Source: Archangium sp.
GTDB taxonomy: Bacteria; Myxococcota; Myxococcia; Myxococcales; Myxococcaceae
NCBI GenBank assembly: GCA_016793585.1
Contig: JAEUJR010000033.1
Span: 1-9,033 of the forward strand
Direction of reading: 5' to 3'
Length of the DNA stretch: 9,033 nt
Positions 1-9,033 of this stretch are shown here, piece by piece. The first letter of the stretch is position 1. Every line of letters begins with the position of its first letter. Below the pieces are notes generated by a model. That model saw nothing but the letters and a program-made list of their open reading frames with translations. It searched no databases and was not told where the DNA came from. Made by a program: the position numbers and the translations under genes.

Positions 1-107
1 GCCGAGATGCCGATGGCCTGCCTGGCCGGGCGAAAACGAATGCCCGGAATCGTGTGCTCGCCTTGATAGTGCTGCATGTCAGAGACGTTCTTGATGGTGA
101 CGCGCAT
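1..107 (-). CDS. Cupin-like protein, N-terminal fragment (runs off left edge)
   Basis: Reading the minus strand from the ATG at 107 gives 35 complete codons with no stop before the window edge. The protein begins MRVTIKNVSDMQHYQGEHTI and continues with PGIRFRPARQAIGIS. A GAGGAG ribosome-binding site lies 5 nt upstream (113-118), which fixes the start. The opening matches, from memory, small single-domain cupin proteins whose metal-binding barrel would begin just beyond the window; no histidine cluster is visible here, so the cupin assignment rests on N-terminal resemblance only. It is transcribed divergently from the AraC-family gene 49 bp away, a common arrangement for a regulator and its target. 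The substrate is unknown. Confidence 0.6.
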   Translation of the reverse strand, partial: MRVTIKNVSDMQHYQGEHTIPGIRFRPARQAIGIS

Positions 108-156
108 GCGTGCTCCTCGATGGTGAACGCGACAGGTACCATTCGCAGCGAACGCG
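108..156. promoter_or_regulatory. Divergent intergenic region with a direct repeat
   Basis: These 49 bp separate the cupin-like gene from the AraC-family regulator and must hold at least the cupin promoter. The 8-mer GAACGCGA occurs at 125-132 and again at 150-157, 25 bp apart on the same strand, the second copy touching the regulator's ATG. AraC-type proteins often bind tandem direct repeats about two helical turns apart, so these are candidate operator half-sites. The palindrome GGTACC lies between them (135-140). No convincing -35/-10 pair is visible. Confidence 0.35.
113..118 (-). promoter_or_regulatory. Ribosome-binding site of the cupin-like gene
   Basis: The minus strand reads GAGGAG here, 5 nt from the ATG at 107. 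It is one of the few strong Shine-Dalgarno sequences in the window and it confirms that the fragment at the left edge is a real gene start. Confidence 0.7.
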
Positions 157-966
157 ATGCTTGAACAAACACGACCTGACGGGCACGGCAGAGCGCGCGG
201 GCTGGTGTCGAGCCGTGTGAGTGGCAAGCGGGTCGAGGCCGCGACGTTCAAGCCGTCGCCAGCGCTCGCAGACGTCGTCGAGACGTACTGGATGACGCGG
301 TGGGAGCTCGAGGCTCAGCCGCCGCACGTCGTCGAAGTGCTCACCGACCCCTGCGTGCACGTGGCGTTCGAAGCGGGGAAGAGCCGCGTCGTCGGCGTGA
401 ACACGAAGCTGTTTCGTCGCGAGCTCTCGGGTGCCGGGCTCATTCGTGCGGTGAAGCTCAAGGCCGGCGCGGCGAGGGTGTTGTTGCCGCCTCGCGCCAT
501 CGCCATGTGGAACGACACGGTCACGCCGCTGCGCGAGGTGTTCCCGAAGGCCGTCGAGCGTCACGTCTTGTCAAAGGCTGATCAGCAGGGCTTCGCCGCG
601 CTCGAGGCGTGGCTGCTCGCGACGATGCGGCCGGTCGAGGCCCAGGTGCGGCTCGCGGTCGGTGTCGTCGAGCGCATCACCCGCTCCACCGACATCACCA
701 CCGTGAAGCAGGTCTGTTCGCTGGCGGGGTTGTCGACGCGGCCGTTGCAGCGGCTCTTTCGCGACTTCGTCGGCGTGTCACCGAAGTGGGTGATTCGCCG
801 GCAGCGGCTGCGCGACGTGGCGTTGCGGCTCGAGCGTGGTGGAGCTGCTTCGTTGGCCGAGCTTGCGGCAGACCTGGGCTACGCCGACCACGCGCACCTC
901 ACCCGCGACTTCACCCGTGCGACCGGCCGCTCGCCTTCGACGTTCGCGCGCGTCGTCTGGGAGTGA
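157..966 (+). CDS. AraC-family transcriptional regulator
   Basis: A 269-residue protein with the two-part layout of AraC/XylS regulators. Residues about 27-160 form an N-terminal sensor region that resembles the DUF6597-type domain found in front of AraC HTHs (opening FKPSPALADVVETYW). Residues about 165-267 carry the double helix-turn-helix: the first helix pair at about 182-204 (VCSLAGLSTRPLQRLFRDF) and the second at about 232-255, followed by the family signature GYADHAHLTRDFTRATGRSP. The protein is predicted cytoplasmic and DNA-binding; its effector is unknown. The ATG at 157 lacks a clear Shine-Dalgarno; GTG codons at 205 and 217 are in-frame alternatives that would still leave the sensor region intact. 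It is divergent from the cupin-like gene, its likely target, and convergent with the large lipoprotein gene, with 19 bp between stop codons. Confidence 0.9.
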   Translation: MLEQTRPDGHGRARGLVSSRVSGKRVEAATFKPSPALADVVETYWMTRWELEAQPPHVVEVLTDPCVHVAFEAGKSRVVGVNTKLFRRELSGAGLIRAVKLKAGAARVLLPPRAIAMWNDTVTPLREVFPKAVERHVLSKADQQGFAALEAWLLATMRPVEAQVRLAVGVVERITRSTDITTVKQVCSLAGLSTRPLQRLFRDFVGVSPKWVIRRQRLRDVALRLERGGAASLAELAADLGYADHAHLTRDFTRATGRSPSTFARVVWE

Positions 967-985
967 CCCGCCGTTCGACGGTTGC

Positions 986-2992
986 TCACCGAAACCGGCG
1001 CGTCCCGTCGATGCCATCGGAGTCGGGCCAGCCTGACTTCGCGGCGCCCAGCCCGGGGAAACGAAGGCCGACGATGGCGTTCTTCTCGGTCGTGACGACC
1101 AGCTCGTCGGCGAAGCCCGAGACCACGCGGCCGTTCATCGAGCAGCGCTCCAGCTCGACACCGTCGCTCGAGAACACGCTCAACGCGCTGCCACCGTCCA
1201 TGGAGCCGAACGAGAGCGCGACGCCGCCATCGGCCACCAGCTCGAGCCGCTTCCAGCTGGCGCGTGATTCGACGGGCACGGCCCAGCGAAGGCCAGTTGG
1301 CGTCGTCCGCAACAGTCGCGTTCCACTCGCGCTCGAGGTGAAGACGGTCAGCTCGTCGTCCTGTGCGCCCACGCCGCTCCAGCTCTCGACGGTCTGATTC
1401 GCAGGCAACACGAAGCGCCGCTCGGTGCGCAGGTCGGCCGACAGGCTGACGAGGCCGCCGTCGAGCCCGGGCAGAATCGCGGAGTCTCCCAGCATGGCCA
1501 TCGCTCCACCGCGCGGCACATCGAACGAGCTGCGGCCAGCGCCATCGATGCGGCTGAAACGATTGTCCCAGCTCCAGCACGCAGCCCAGCTGCCCCACGC
1601 CTGACCATCGCCGCTCACCAGGAACGTGCCGTGCCCGGGCCGCTGTGCACGCCACCGCTCGACGCCCGAGTTGCCCGCGAAGGTGACGAGGTGCTGCTGA
1701 TGCAACGACGCGCCCTCGACGAGCTGGGCCATCACGTCATCGGTGCCGACGAGGGCGATGCTCTGCACAGAGAGCGACAGCGCGCCGGTGTCGGAGTTGA
1801 GAATGGGAATGTTCAGCGCGCGCAGGTGTCGCTGCCAGAGCAACGCGCCGGTGCGGGAGTCACGCGCCTGGAGCAGCGCCATCGCGGGCTGCCACGACGA
1901 GAGCGAGACGAAGAGCCGGTGGTTCGGCGCGTCGAGCATCAGCGCGCGCGTCGTCTGCAGGCCGGGCACCTCGGCGGTGAGGTCGACCTCGAAGCGCGTG
2001 CGGCCCCGGCGGTCGAGCGAGACGAGCACGGTGCTGGGCGGCGCCATCGAGCCCTGCGGGCCGTGCGCGAGGAACGTGTCGCCCGTCGTCGCGACGAGCA
2101 GTTGTTGCACGACGCGGTCTGCCGGCAGCTCGAAACGGAAGGCCTCGGTTGGCGCTCCCGGCGGCGGCAGCGCGCACGTCTTCTCGGCAGTGCAGCGGCC
2201 CTCGCCACGGCACGCAGTCGCGGGAGCGCAGGTGGAGCCTTGCGGCGCGGTGCGCTCCACGCACTGGCCCGAGAAGCAGACGTGTGCCGTCTCGCAGTCG
2301 TTCGTGCCGCAGTTCGTGCCATCGACGACGGGCTCGGCGACGCAGCCCAGGCGCGCATCGCAGGCCGCGGCCAGGCACGGGTTCGTCGACGGCGCGCAGG
2401 TGATGGCTTCATGCAGACAGCGACGCGACGGGTCGCACGCATCGGTGGTGCACGCGCTGCCATCGTCACACGAGCGCGGCGCTCCGACGCACTGGCCGGC
2501 CCGACACGTCGCGTTCACCAGACACACGTCGCCTTGCCCGCACGAGGCACCATCGGCGCGAACCGTCTCGACGCAGCCACGCGCGGGGTCGAACGTCTGC
2601 TCGCGGCAGTCGTCGGTCGACACGCACGACGGCACTGCGACACCTTCTCCCGACACCTGCACCTCGACGTCGTGGCCTTCGATGCTCGCCGTGAGTGCGC
2701 GCGAGACGTCGCCGGGCTCGACCGGGCGGAAGTGCACCTCGACGTCGGTCGACATGCCAGCCGCGACCTCGACGATGGCGGGCAGCTCGAACGGTGCCGC
2801 GCTGGAGAACGAGACGGAGACGGCGCGGCGCGCACGGTTGGTGATGGTGAGGGAGCACGAGGTCTCGAACCCGACGAAGGCCCGGCCACACGGCACCGTC
2901 TCGGCGACCTCGACGTCGTTGGTCAGCAGGGAGACCCGGTTCGACCGGCAACCAACGAGAACCAGAAGGGAGAGAACGACCAACGAGCGCAT
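986..2992 (-). CDS. Large lipoprotein: Ig-like domain, Cys-rich segment, beta-propeller-like domain
   Basis: A 668-residue predicted lipoprotein. The signal peptide MRSLVVLSLLVLVGC ends in the lipobox LVGC with Cys15 as the lipidation site; the following residue is Arg, so there is no inner-membrane retention Asp. Residues about 20-118 resemble the HYDIN/ASPM-type Ig-like domain of choice-of-anchor-D proteins (TITN, then a FRP near 90). Residues 123-273 hold 23 cysteines in short units such as DGSACTTDACDPSRRCLHE, seen in many myxobacterial surface proteins. Residues about 284-650 look like a PQQ/WD-type beta-propeller with repeated strand-turn units (SLDRRGRTRFEVDL; DSRTGALLWQRHL). The tail holds a Trp-Pro (SGWPDSDGIDGTRRFR), like the WP-containing ends of other PQQ-like propellers. 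No catalytic motif is seen; an outer-membrane or surface binding role is inference. The start is fixed by the signal peptide; the Shine-Dalgarno is weak. Confidence 0.85.
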   Translation of the reverse strand: MRSLVVLSLLVLVGCRSNRVSLLTNDVEVAETVPCGRAFVGFETSCSLTITNRARRAVSVSFSSAAPFELPAIVEVAAGMSTDVEVHFRPVEPGDVSRALTASIEGHDVEVQVSGEGVAVPSCVSTDDCREQTFDPARGCVETVRADGASCGQGDVCLVNATCRAGQCVGAPRSCDDGSACTTDACDPSRRCLHEAITCAPSTNPCLAAACDARLGCVAEPVVDGTNCGTNDCETAHVCFSGQCVERTAPQGSTCAPATACRGEGRCTAEKTCALPPPGAPTEAFRFELPADRVVQQLLVATTGDTFLAHGPQGSMAPPSTVLVSLDRRGRTRFEVDLTAEVPGLQTTRALMLDAPNHRLFVSLSSWQPAMALLQARDSRTGALLWQRHLRALNIPILNSDTGALSLSVQSIALVGTDDVMAQLVEGASLHQQHLVTFAGNSGVERWRAQRPGHGTFLVSGDGQAWGSWAACWSWDNRFSRIDGAGRSSFDVPRGGAMAMLGDSAILPGLDGGLVSLSADLRTERRFVLPANQTVESWSGVGAQDDELTVFTSSASGTRLLRTTPTGLRWAVPVESRASWKRLELVADGGVALSFGSMDGGSALSVFSSDGVELERCSMNGRVVSGFADELVVTTEKNAIVGLRFPGLGAAKSGWPDSDGIDGTRRFR

Positions 2993-3028
2993 GCCAGAGA
3001 GACACCCTCACTCGGCGGGCGATGCACA

Positions 3029-3050
3029 CTTTCACGAGAACCCGAGGGTC
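3029..3050. repeat. Direct repeat, copy 1 (lipoprotein-proximal)
   Basis: A 22-bp copy whose core is AACCCGAGGGTC, preceded by CTTTCACGAG. Aligned to copy 2 with a 2-base gap it matches at 19 of 20 positions. The core contains the dyad ACCC-GA-GGGT, the shape of a small protein-binding half-site. Its near edge is 36 bp upstream of the lipoprotein ATG, where promoter or operator elements would be expected. Confidence 0.7.
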
Positions 3051-3055
3051 GGGGC

Positions 3056-3084
3056 CGCCCACGCTCGAGCCGGCGGGGTGGGCG
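3056..3084. repeat. Inverted repeat between the two direct repeats
   Basis: CGCCCAC at 3056-3062 pairs with GTGGGCG at 3078-3084, a perfect 7-bp GC-rich stem around a 15-nt loop. On the minus strand it lies 83 nt past the DUF1963 stop, so it could slow or end transcription of that operon, but no run of T follows it. It may equally be an operator or chance pairing in GC-rich DNA. Confidence 0.4.
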
Positions 3085-3086
3085 CG

Positions 3087-3106
3087 CTTTCGAAAACCCG
3101 AGGGTC
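3087..3106. repeat. Direct repeat, copy 2
   Basis: A 20-bp copy, CTTTCGAAAA followed by CCCGAGGGTC. It shares the 12-mer AACCCGAGGGTC with copy 1; the cores start exactly 56 bp apart (3039 and 3095). It also contains the palindrome TTTCGAAA (3088-3095). It lacks the two bases AC present in copy 1. Confidence 0.7.
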
Positions 3107-3167
3107 TCCGGCATTGGCGACACGACGACCATGGACTGGAGGACACCCGCATTCACGAGTTGATGCG

Positions 3168-4166
3168 CTACGCCTCTTCGAGGGTGCACACGACCGAGCT
3201 CAGGCCGGGCTTCTTGCCCTTGAAGAACAGGCGAAGCGTTTGGTCATCGCCCTCGTTGAAGCCGACGCGATCATCCGAAGCGAACTGCGCCAGAAAGGTG
3301 CGGCCTTCGAGGCTGTGCTCGGTGCCCGCAGAGCCGTAGCCGAGCAGCAGATGTGCAGGCTCGTCAGGCATCAGCTCGAGGTACACCTCATCGTGAAAGG
3401 CCTCGCGCTCCTCCGCGGTGAGCTCGAGCTTCTCGATGGCAGGGTCTTCCAATGACGGCAGCGTGAGACTGAGCCGCGGCGTCAGCAGGCCGATGCGCGC
3501 GATTCGCGACGGAGTCCCAGTCACCGAAACCGGCTTCGTCGAGAGCACCACCTTCGCGACCTCGGCGTAGTCGACGCGTGTCTCGTCGAGCTGCGCGAAG
3601 AACGAGAGCAGCCCCTTCGCTGGCAAGACGCCTTCGAGGTCGAGCGGGTGCACCTCGGCGAGCGAGACCTGCGCGATGAAGTGCAGCCCTGCTGGCGCCG
3701 CGACTTCGGCAGCGCCGCCGATTCGCGAGACCCCTCGTGGCGCACTCGAGACCTTCTTCAGCGAGAACGAGATGCCGGGCTTCGAGACGGCTTCGAGCTC
3801 TCCGAGCCGGTGCGAGAGCCCGGCCTTCTTCACGAGTGACGCGAGCCGCTTTCGTCGGGTGCCGAGCGCACGGTGCTCGAGCCACTGTGGCGTCTTGTAC
3901 GGCCGCGCCTTCGATGCGCTTGCGACGGGCACGGGCTGCTCCGCAGGCGGAGCTCCGTCTCGATACTCGAAGCCCTCGCGCAGCCGTGACGCCAGGAGCG
4001 CCTTCAGCGCGGCTTCAGCCTTGTCTGGCCTGCCGTGACGCTTCTTCTCGCTCTTCGTCCCGAGCTCCCACATGCGGATGTGAACGGAGTGAACGAAGTT
4101 GTCCTCGGCCCAGAGCGACAGCTGCTCGAGCCCCTGCTTCGAGCGCCTGATCAACTTGTGGAGCAT
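3168..4166 (-). CDS. DUF1963 (YwqG-like) domain protein
   Basis: A 332-residue, predicted soluble protein with no signal peptide or membrane segment. Residues about 145-325 match the DUF1963/YwqG pattern: SRIGG near 147, then LHFIAQVSLAEV (161-172), GLLSFF (185-190), HLLLGY (272-277), FLAQF (291-295) and an acidic EGDDQTLRLFF stretch near the end. The usual Trp-Pro loop between GG and the AQ motif appears shortened. The function of DUF1963 is not established. Residues 1-72 form a separate basic region ending ALLASRLREGFEY, which loosely resembles the end of a WGR domain; this is weak. The ATG at 4166 is preferred over an in-frame start at 4256 because it lies 10 bp past the sigma-factor stop, whereas the longer form would overlap that gene by 80 bp with an uncharacteristic N-terminus. 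It is probably the last gene of the lipoprotein-sigma operon. Confidence 0.8.
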   Translation of the reverse strand: MLHKLIRRSKQGLEQLSLWAEDNFVHSVHIRMWELGTKSEKKRHGRPDKAEAALKALLASRLREGFEYRDGAPPAEQPVPVASASKARPYKTPQWLEHRALGTRRKRLASLVKKAGLSHRLGELEAVSKPGISFSLKKVSSAPRGVSRIGGAAEVAAPAGLHFIAQVSLAEVHPLDLEGVLPAKGLLSFFAQLDETRVDYAEVAKVVLSTKPVSVTGTPSRIARIGLLTPRLSLTLPSLEDPAIEKLELTAEEREAFHDEVYLELMPDEPAHLLLGYGSAGTEHSLEGRTFLAQFASDDRVGFNEGDDQTLRLFFKGKKPGLSSVVCTLEEA

Positions 4167-4176
4167 CGGACGGTTC

Positions 4177-5058
4177 TCAGCCTTCCTCGTGGCGAAGCCC
4201 CTCGAGCCAGCCTTCACCGAGCTGGCTGCGTACGAGCCACTGCAGGTCGCTTCCACTCGTCGAGGCGCTCAAGGCGCCCTGTTCACGAAGGTGCGCGATG
4301 GCCGCCTCGACGACCGTGGTGCGTGCAGCCGCGAGCCAGCGCGTCACCGTCACCCGATGCGTTCCATACGTCTTCGCCAGCTGCACGCTCGAGACGCCGT
4401 CGAGGAAGTAGAGGCGCAGCAGGTTGCGCTCCTTCGGCGACAGCTTCGAGAACGCGAGGCGCAACGCGTCGGTCACCAGCGCCGCCGTCTCGGCCTTCAC
4501 CACCGCGAGCTCAGGAGACGCGGCCGACGCCTGCAGGTGCCCCAGCGCTTCGTCGTCGTCACCATCGTTGCGGTGGCGCCCCTCGGCCGACGCGAGGTTG
4601 ATGCCCAGCCGCATGGCCGACGCGCGCAGCCACTTCTTGAGACTGCCGCGGCCCGCGTAGTCGGCGAGCTTCGGTGACGGGGGCGAGAGCATGCGCTGCC
4701 GCATCTGCTGGGCGAGCTCGTCGGCGAAGCTGGCGCCGGCCTTCAGGTGCTGTGCCGCCTGCTTCGCCTCCGAGACGACCAGCGCATCGAAGAGCGAGAC
4801 CGCACGCACGTCACCCGCGAGCGCAGCCGCCGCCAGCACGACCTCGAGTGAGACGGCCTCGAGCGACTCCGCCGGAGCGCCTGCGAGCGAACGCCCCAGC
4901 GCCGCCGCCACGAAGCCCTGCTCGAGCCGAACCCCGGGAAACGCCGCGACCGCCTGCTGAAACCGCTGCTCGAGCTGGCTCGCGAGGTCGGGGCGCGCCC
5001 GCCACGTCGCGGCCGCTGGACCCACCGCACGAAGGAACGCCTCGACGAGCATCGCCAT
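4177..5058 (-). CDS. RNA polymerase sigma-70 family factor, Myxococcales gmx1-like
   Basis: A 293-residue alternative sigma factor. Residues about 85-160 correspond to region 2, with the YAGRGSLKKWLRASAMR segment (134-150) that binds core polymerase and the -10 element. Residues about 200-258 are region 4: LSPKERNLLRLYFLDG, then the helix-turn-helix VQLAKTYGTHRVTVTRWL that would contact the -35 element. An extra N-terminal domain of about 85 residues and a short tail (DLQWLVRSQL) make it longer than a typical ECF factor and fit the Myxococcales family-1 model (TIGR03001, Sig-70_gmx1), from memory. An in-frame GTG at 5070 exists, but the ATG at 5058 sits 4 bp after the upstream stop, so translational coupling is likely and this start is preferred; ATG at 5052 is a second option. 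No separate anti-sigma gene is adjacent, but the divergent kinase carries an anti-sigma-type zinc motif. Confidence 0.9.
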   Translation of the reverse strand: MAMLVEAFLRAVGPAAATWRARPDLASQLEQRFQQAVAAFPGVRLEQGFVAAALGRSLAGAPAESLEAVSLEVVLAAAALAGDVRAVSLFDALVVSEAKQAAQHLKAGASFADELAQQMRQRMLSPPSPKLADYAGRGSLKKWLRASAMRLGINLASAEGRHRNDGDDDEALGHLQASAASPELAVVKAETAALVTDALRLAFSKLSPKERNLLRLYFLDGVSSVQLAKTYGTHRVTVTRWLAAARTTVVEAAIAHLREQGALSASTSGSDLQWLVRSQLGEGWLEGLRHEEG

Positions 5059-5062
5059 GAGT

Positions 5063-5647
5063 CTACCCACGGAGGCTTCGGCGGCGACGCAGGAACATCA
5101 GCGCGCCGAGCACGGGCGGGCTTTCTGAGCCCACCGCGGCGCAGCACCCGACGAAGGGGTCGCTCCCGTCGAACGACTGCACGGGCACGACCTCGCTGCG
5201 GGTCAGTTCGTGAACCTCGGTGACCTCGAAGCGGCCACCATCGAACCGGGTCGCCGTGTACGAGAAGGAAGGGCCCGCGCCGGCATCGGCGACGGCCAGG
5301 CCACCATCGGCGCGCAACGAATAGAGCAGCGGCCAGGGAGCGAACCAGCCGAGCACTGGCTGGAGGTTCGTCCACTGCGTTCGCTGCCTCGCCACGCCGC
5401 CGTCTTCGAGCACGGTGTCGATGATGACGATTGCCTCGCCGCTTCCGATGGCGGTGCGAACGCCCGCCTGATTCTCACGCGAGAGGTCTTCACCGCAGTG
5501 ACCCGCGGAGGGGCCCCAGGCGTCGGCGGGACAGCCGCCGTCGCACGAGAGGCGCACCTGCATCGTGAAGGCCTCGACCGGCCGCGCGGGACCAGGGCAG
5601 GCGGCAATGGCCACCGCGGCGACGACGAACATCAGCCTGCGCAGCAT
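5063..5647 (-). CDS. Small lipoprotein with a MYXO-CTERM-like C-terminal tail
   Basis: A 194-residue exported protein. The N-terminus MLRRLMFVVAAVAIAAC is a lipoprotein signal peptide with lipobox IAAC (Cys17). The C-terminus has G167-C168-C169, a short hydrophobic run PPVLGALMFL (177-186) and RRRR (187-190), the order seen in MYXO-CTERM sorting tails; the hydrophobic stretch is shorter than usual. The middle (residues about 28-165) is beta-rich with no recognised enzyme motif; Cys35, Cys39 and Cys51 could form disulfides. The ATG at 5647 is preceded at 6 nt by GAGGA, so a longer in-frame reading up to 5818, which would run into the kinase gene, is rejected. It is the first gene of the operon with the sigma factor and is divergent from the kinase. 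It may be a surface component of the same signalling unit, which is inference from position. Confidence 0.75.
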   Translation of the reverse strand: MLRRLMFVVAAVAIAACPGPARPVEAFTMQVRLSCDGGCPADAWGPSAGHCGEDLSRENQAGVRTAIGSGEAIVIIDTVLEDGGVARQRTQWTNLQPVLGWFAPWPLLYSLRADGGLAVADAGAGPSFSYTATRFDGGRFEVTEVHELTRSEVVPVQSFDGSDPFVGCCAAVGSESPPVLGALMFLRRRRSLRG

Positions 5648-5734
5648 CAGTGTTCCTCGCAAAACGACTCGGTTCGGCCCGTCTCCCTGCGACGAGTGCA
5701 TGACGTGACGAAGACGAGCACTATTGCGCCGACC
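5648..5734. promoter_or_regulatory. Divergent promoter region between the lipoprotein-sigma operon and the kinase gene
   Basis: These 87 bp must carry promoters for both directions. On the plus strand, CTATTG (5721-5726) sits 8 bp before the kinase ATG and could serve as a -10-like element, but no matching -35 is obvious and no Shine-Dalgarno precedes the ATG. A tandem TGACG-TGACG lies at 5701-5710. Nothing firmer can be assigned by eye. Confidence 0.4.
5654..5658 (-). promoter_or_regulatory. Ribosome-binding site of the MYXO-CTERM-like lipoprotein gene
   Basis: The minus strand reads GAGGA, 6 nt from the ATG at 5647. This decides the start in favour of a 194-residue protein with a proper signal peptide. 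Confidence 0.7.
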
Positions 5735-8709
<2,975 letters not shown>

Positions 8710-8713
<4 letters not shown>

Positions 8714-9033
8714 ACGCTCCCACGCCGCGGCTCGCGAGCGACGCCGACAACGCCGCGCTGCTCGACCTCTTCGGCGACGTGCCCATGCGCGGCGCGTTGG
8801 TGCTCGCCACCCAACGCAGCCCCGACTTCTTCTCGCTCTATCGCATGCAGCGGGTGGAGCCGGTCGTCTACGTCGGTGACGCCGAGCAGGGGCTGATGGG
8901 CATGTGCACCGCGCTCATTCGAGATGGCTGGCTCGACGGCCGGGTGCAGAAGGTCGGCTACCTCGGAGACCTGCGCATTCGCTTCGACCGCTCGCGCGCG
9001 TTTCCCCGCTTCTTCGGCGAGTACTTCGAGGCG
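8710..9033 (+). CDS. GNAT-family N-acetyltransferase, N-terminal part (runs off right edge)
   Basis: Starting from GTG at 8710 the frame stays open for 108 codons to the window edge. The GTGA overlap with the kinase stop implies translational coupling. The protein begins with NAPTPRLASDADNAALLDLF, continues LVLATQRSPDFFSLYRMQR and YVGDAEQGLMGMCTALIRDG, and then GRVQKVGYLGDLRIR. That series of a first helix, a strand with G-MG and the YLGDLRI strand fits the N-terminal half of GNAT acetyltransferases, which transfer acetyl from acetyl-CoA to an amine; the acetyl-CoA loop would normally follow the YLGDLRI strand and may lie beyond the window. Similar proteins in myxobacteria are uncharacterised, and the substrate cannot be told. 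The ATG at 8785 would cut into the conserved start, so GTG is preferred. Confidence 0.75.

Larger units (their letters stand above)
2993..3167. promoter_or_regulatory. Intergenic region upstream of the large lipoprotein gene
   Basis: This 175-bp gap separates two minus-strand genes: it follows the DUF1963 stop and precedes the lipoprotein ATG. It should contain the lipoprotein promoter and possibly the end of the upstream operon. It holds two copies of a 20-22-bp direct repeat (3029-3050, 3087-3106) flanking an inverted repeat (3056-3084). No credible open reading frame or T-tract terminator is seen, and no -35/-10 pair could be assigned by eye. Confidence 0.5.

Noticed and set aside
971..981. 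Small hairpin CCGT-TCG-ACGG between the convergent stops of the AraC-family and lipoprotein genes, as a shared terminator.
   Set aside because: Only 4 bp of stem and no T-run on either strand; expected by chance in this base composition.
1631..3455. Long plus-strand open frames opposite the large lipoprotein gene (up to 570 codons).
   Set aside because: They are Arg/Ala-rich antisense shadows of GC-rich codons; the minus-strand frame has a signal peptide, lipobox and recognisable domains.
4167..4256. A 30-residue N-terminal extension of the DUF1963 protein.
   Set aside because: It would overlap the sigma-factor gene; the internal ATG at 4166, 10 bp past that stop, fits operon spacing.
5210..5734. 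A 175-codon N-terminal extension of the kinase.
   Set aside because: It would overlap the divergent lipoprotein gene almost completely; the zinc motif begins right after the ATG at 5735.

Overview
The window is GC-rich DNA with strong G/C third-position bias, and its protein content points to a myxobacterium (Myxococcota, probably Cystobacterineae or a relative). Three things support this. One gene encodes a sigma-70 factor that looks like the Myxococcales-specific gmx1 type. One small lipoprotein ends in a MYXO-CTERM-like tail (Cys, short hydrophobic stretch, RRRR). There is also a large Ser/Thr kinase with a TPR tail and a surface-type lipoprotein with a Cys-rich segment and a propeller-like domain, both typical of that phylum. 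This is recognition from sequence by eye; no database search was run.

Layout. Positions 1-966 hold a divergent pair: the first 35 codons of a cupin-like protein (minus strand, running off the window) and an AraC-family regulator (plus strand). Positions 986-2992 hold a large minus-strand lipoprotein that converges on the regulator with only 19 bp between the stop codons. A 175-bp gap (2993-3167) carries a near-identical 20-22-bp direct repeat in two copies flanking a 7-bp inverted repeat. Positions 3168-5647 hold a compact minus-strand operon, read in the order lipoprotein with MYXO-CTERM-like tail, sigma factor, DUF1963 protein, with gaps of only 4 and 10 bp. An 87-bp divergent intergenic region follows. 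From 5735 the plus strand carries a 992-residue kinase (zinc-finger, kinase, one membrane segment, periplasmic TPR domain). A GNAT acetyltransferase overlaps the kinase by 4 bp and runs off the right end.

Functional reading. The most coherent unit is the divergent cluster at 3168-9033. A membrane kinase whose N-terminus carries an anti-sigma-type HxxxCxxC zinc motif faces an operon encoding a sigma factor and a putative surface lipoprotein. This arrangement suggests an envelope-sensing kinase/sigma switch, but the partnership is inferred only from position and domain content. The cupin/AraC pair is a conventional regulator-target arrangement. The large lipoprotein is probably an envelope or surface protein of unknown role.
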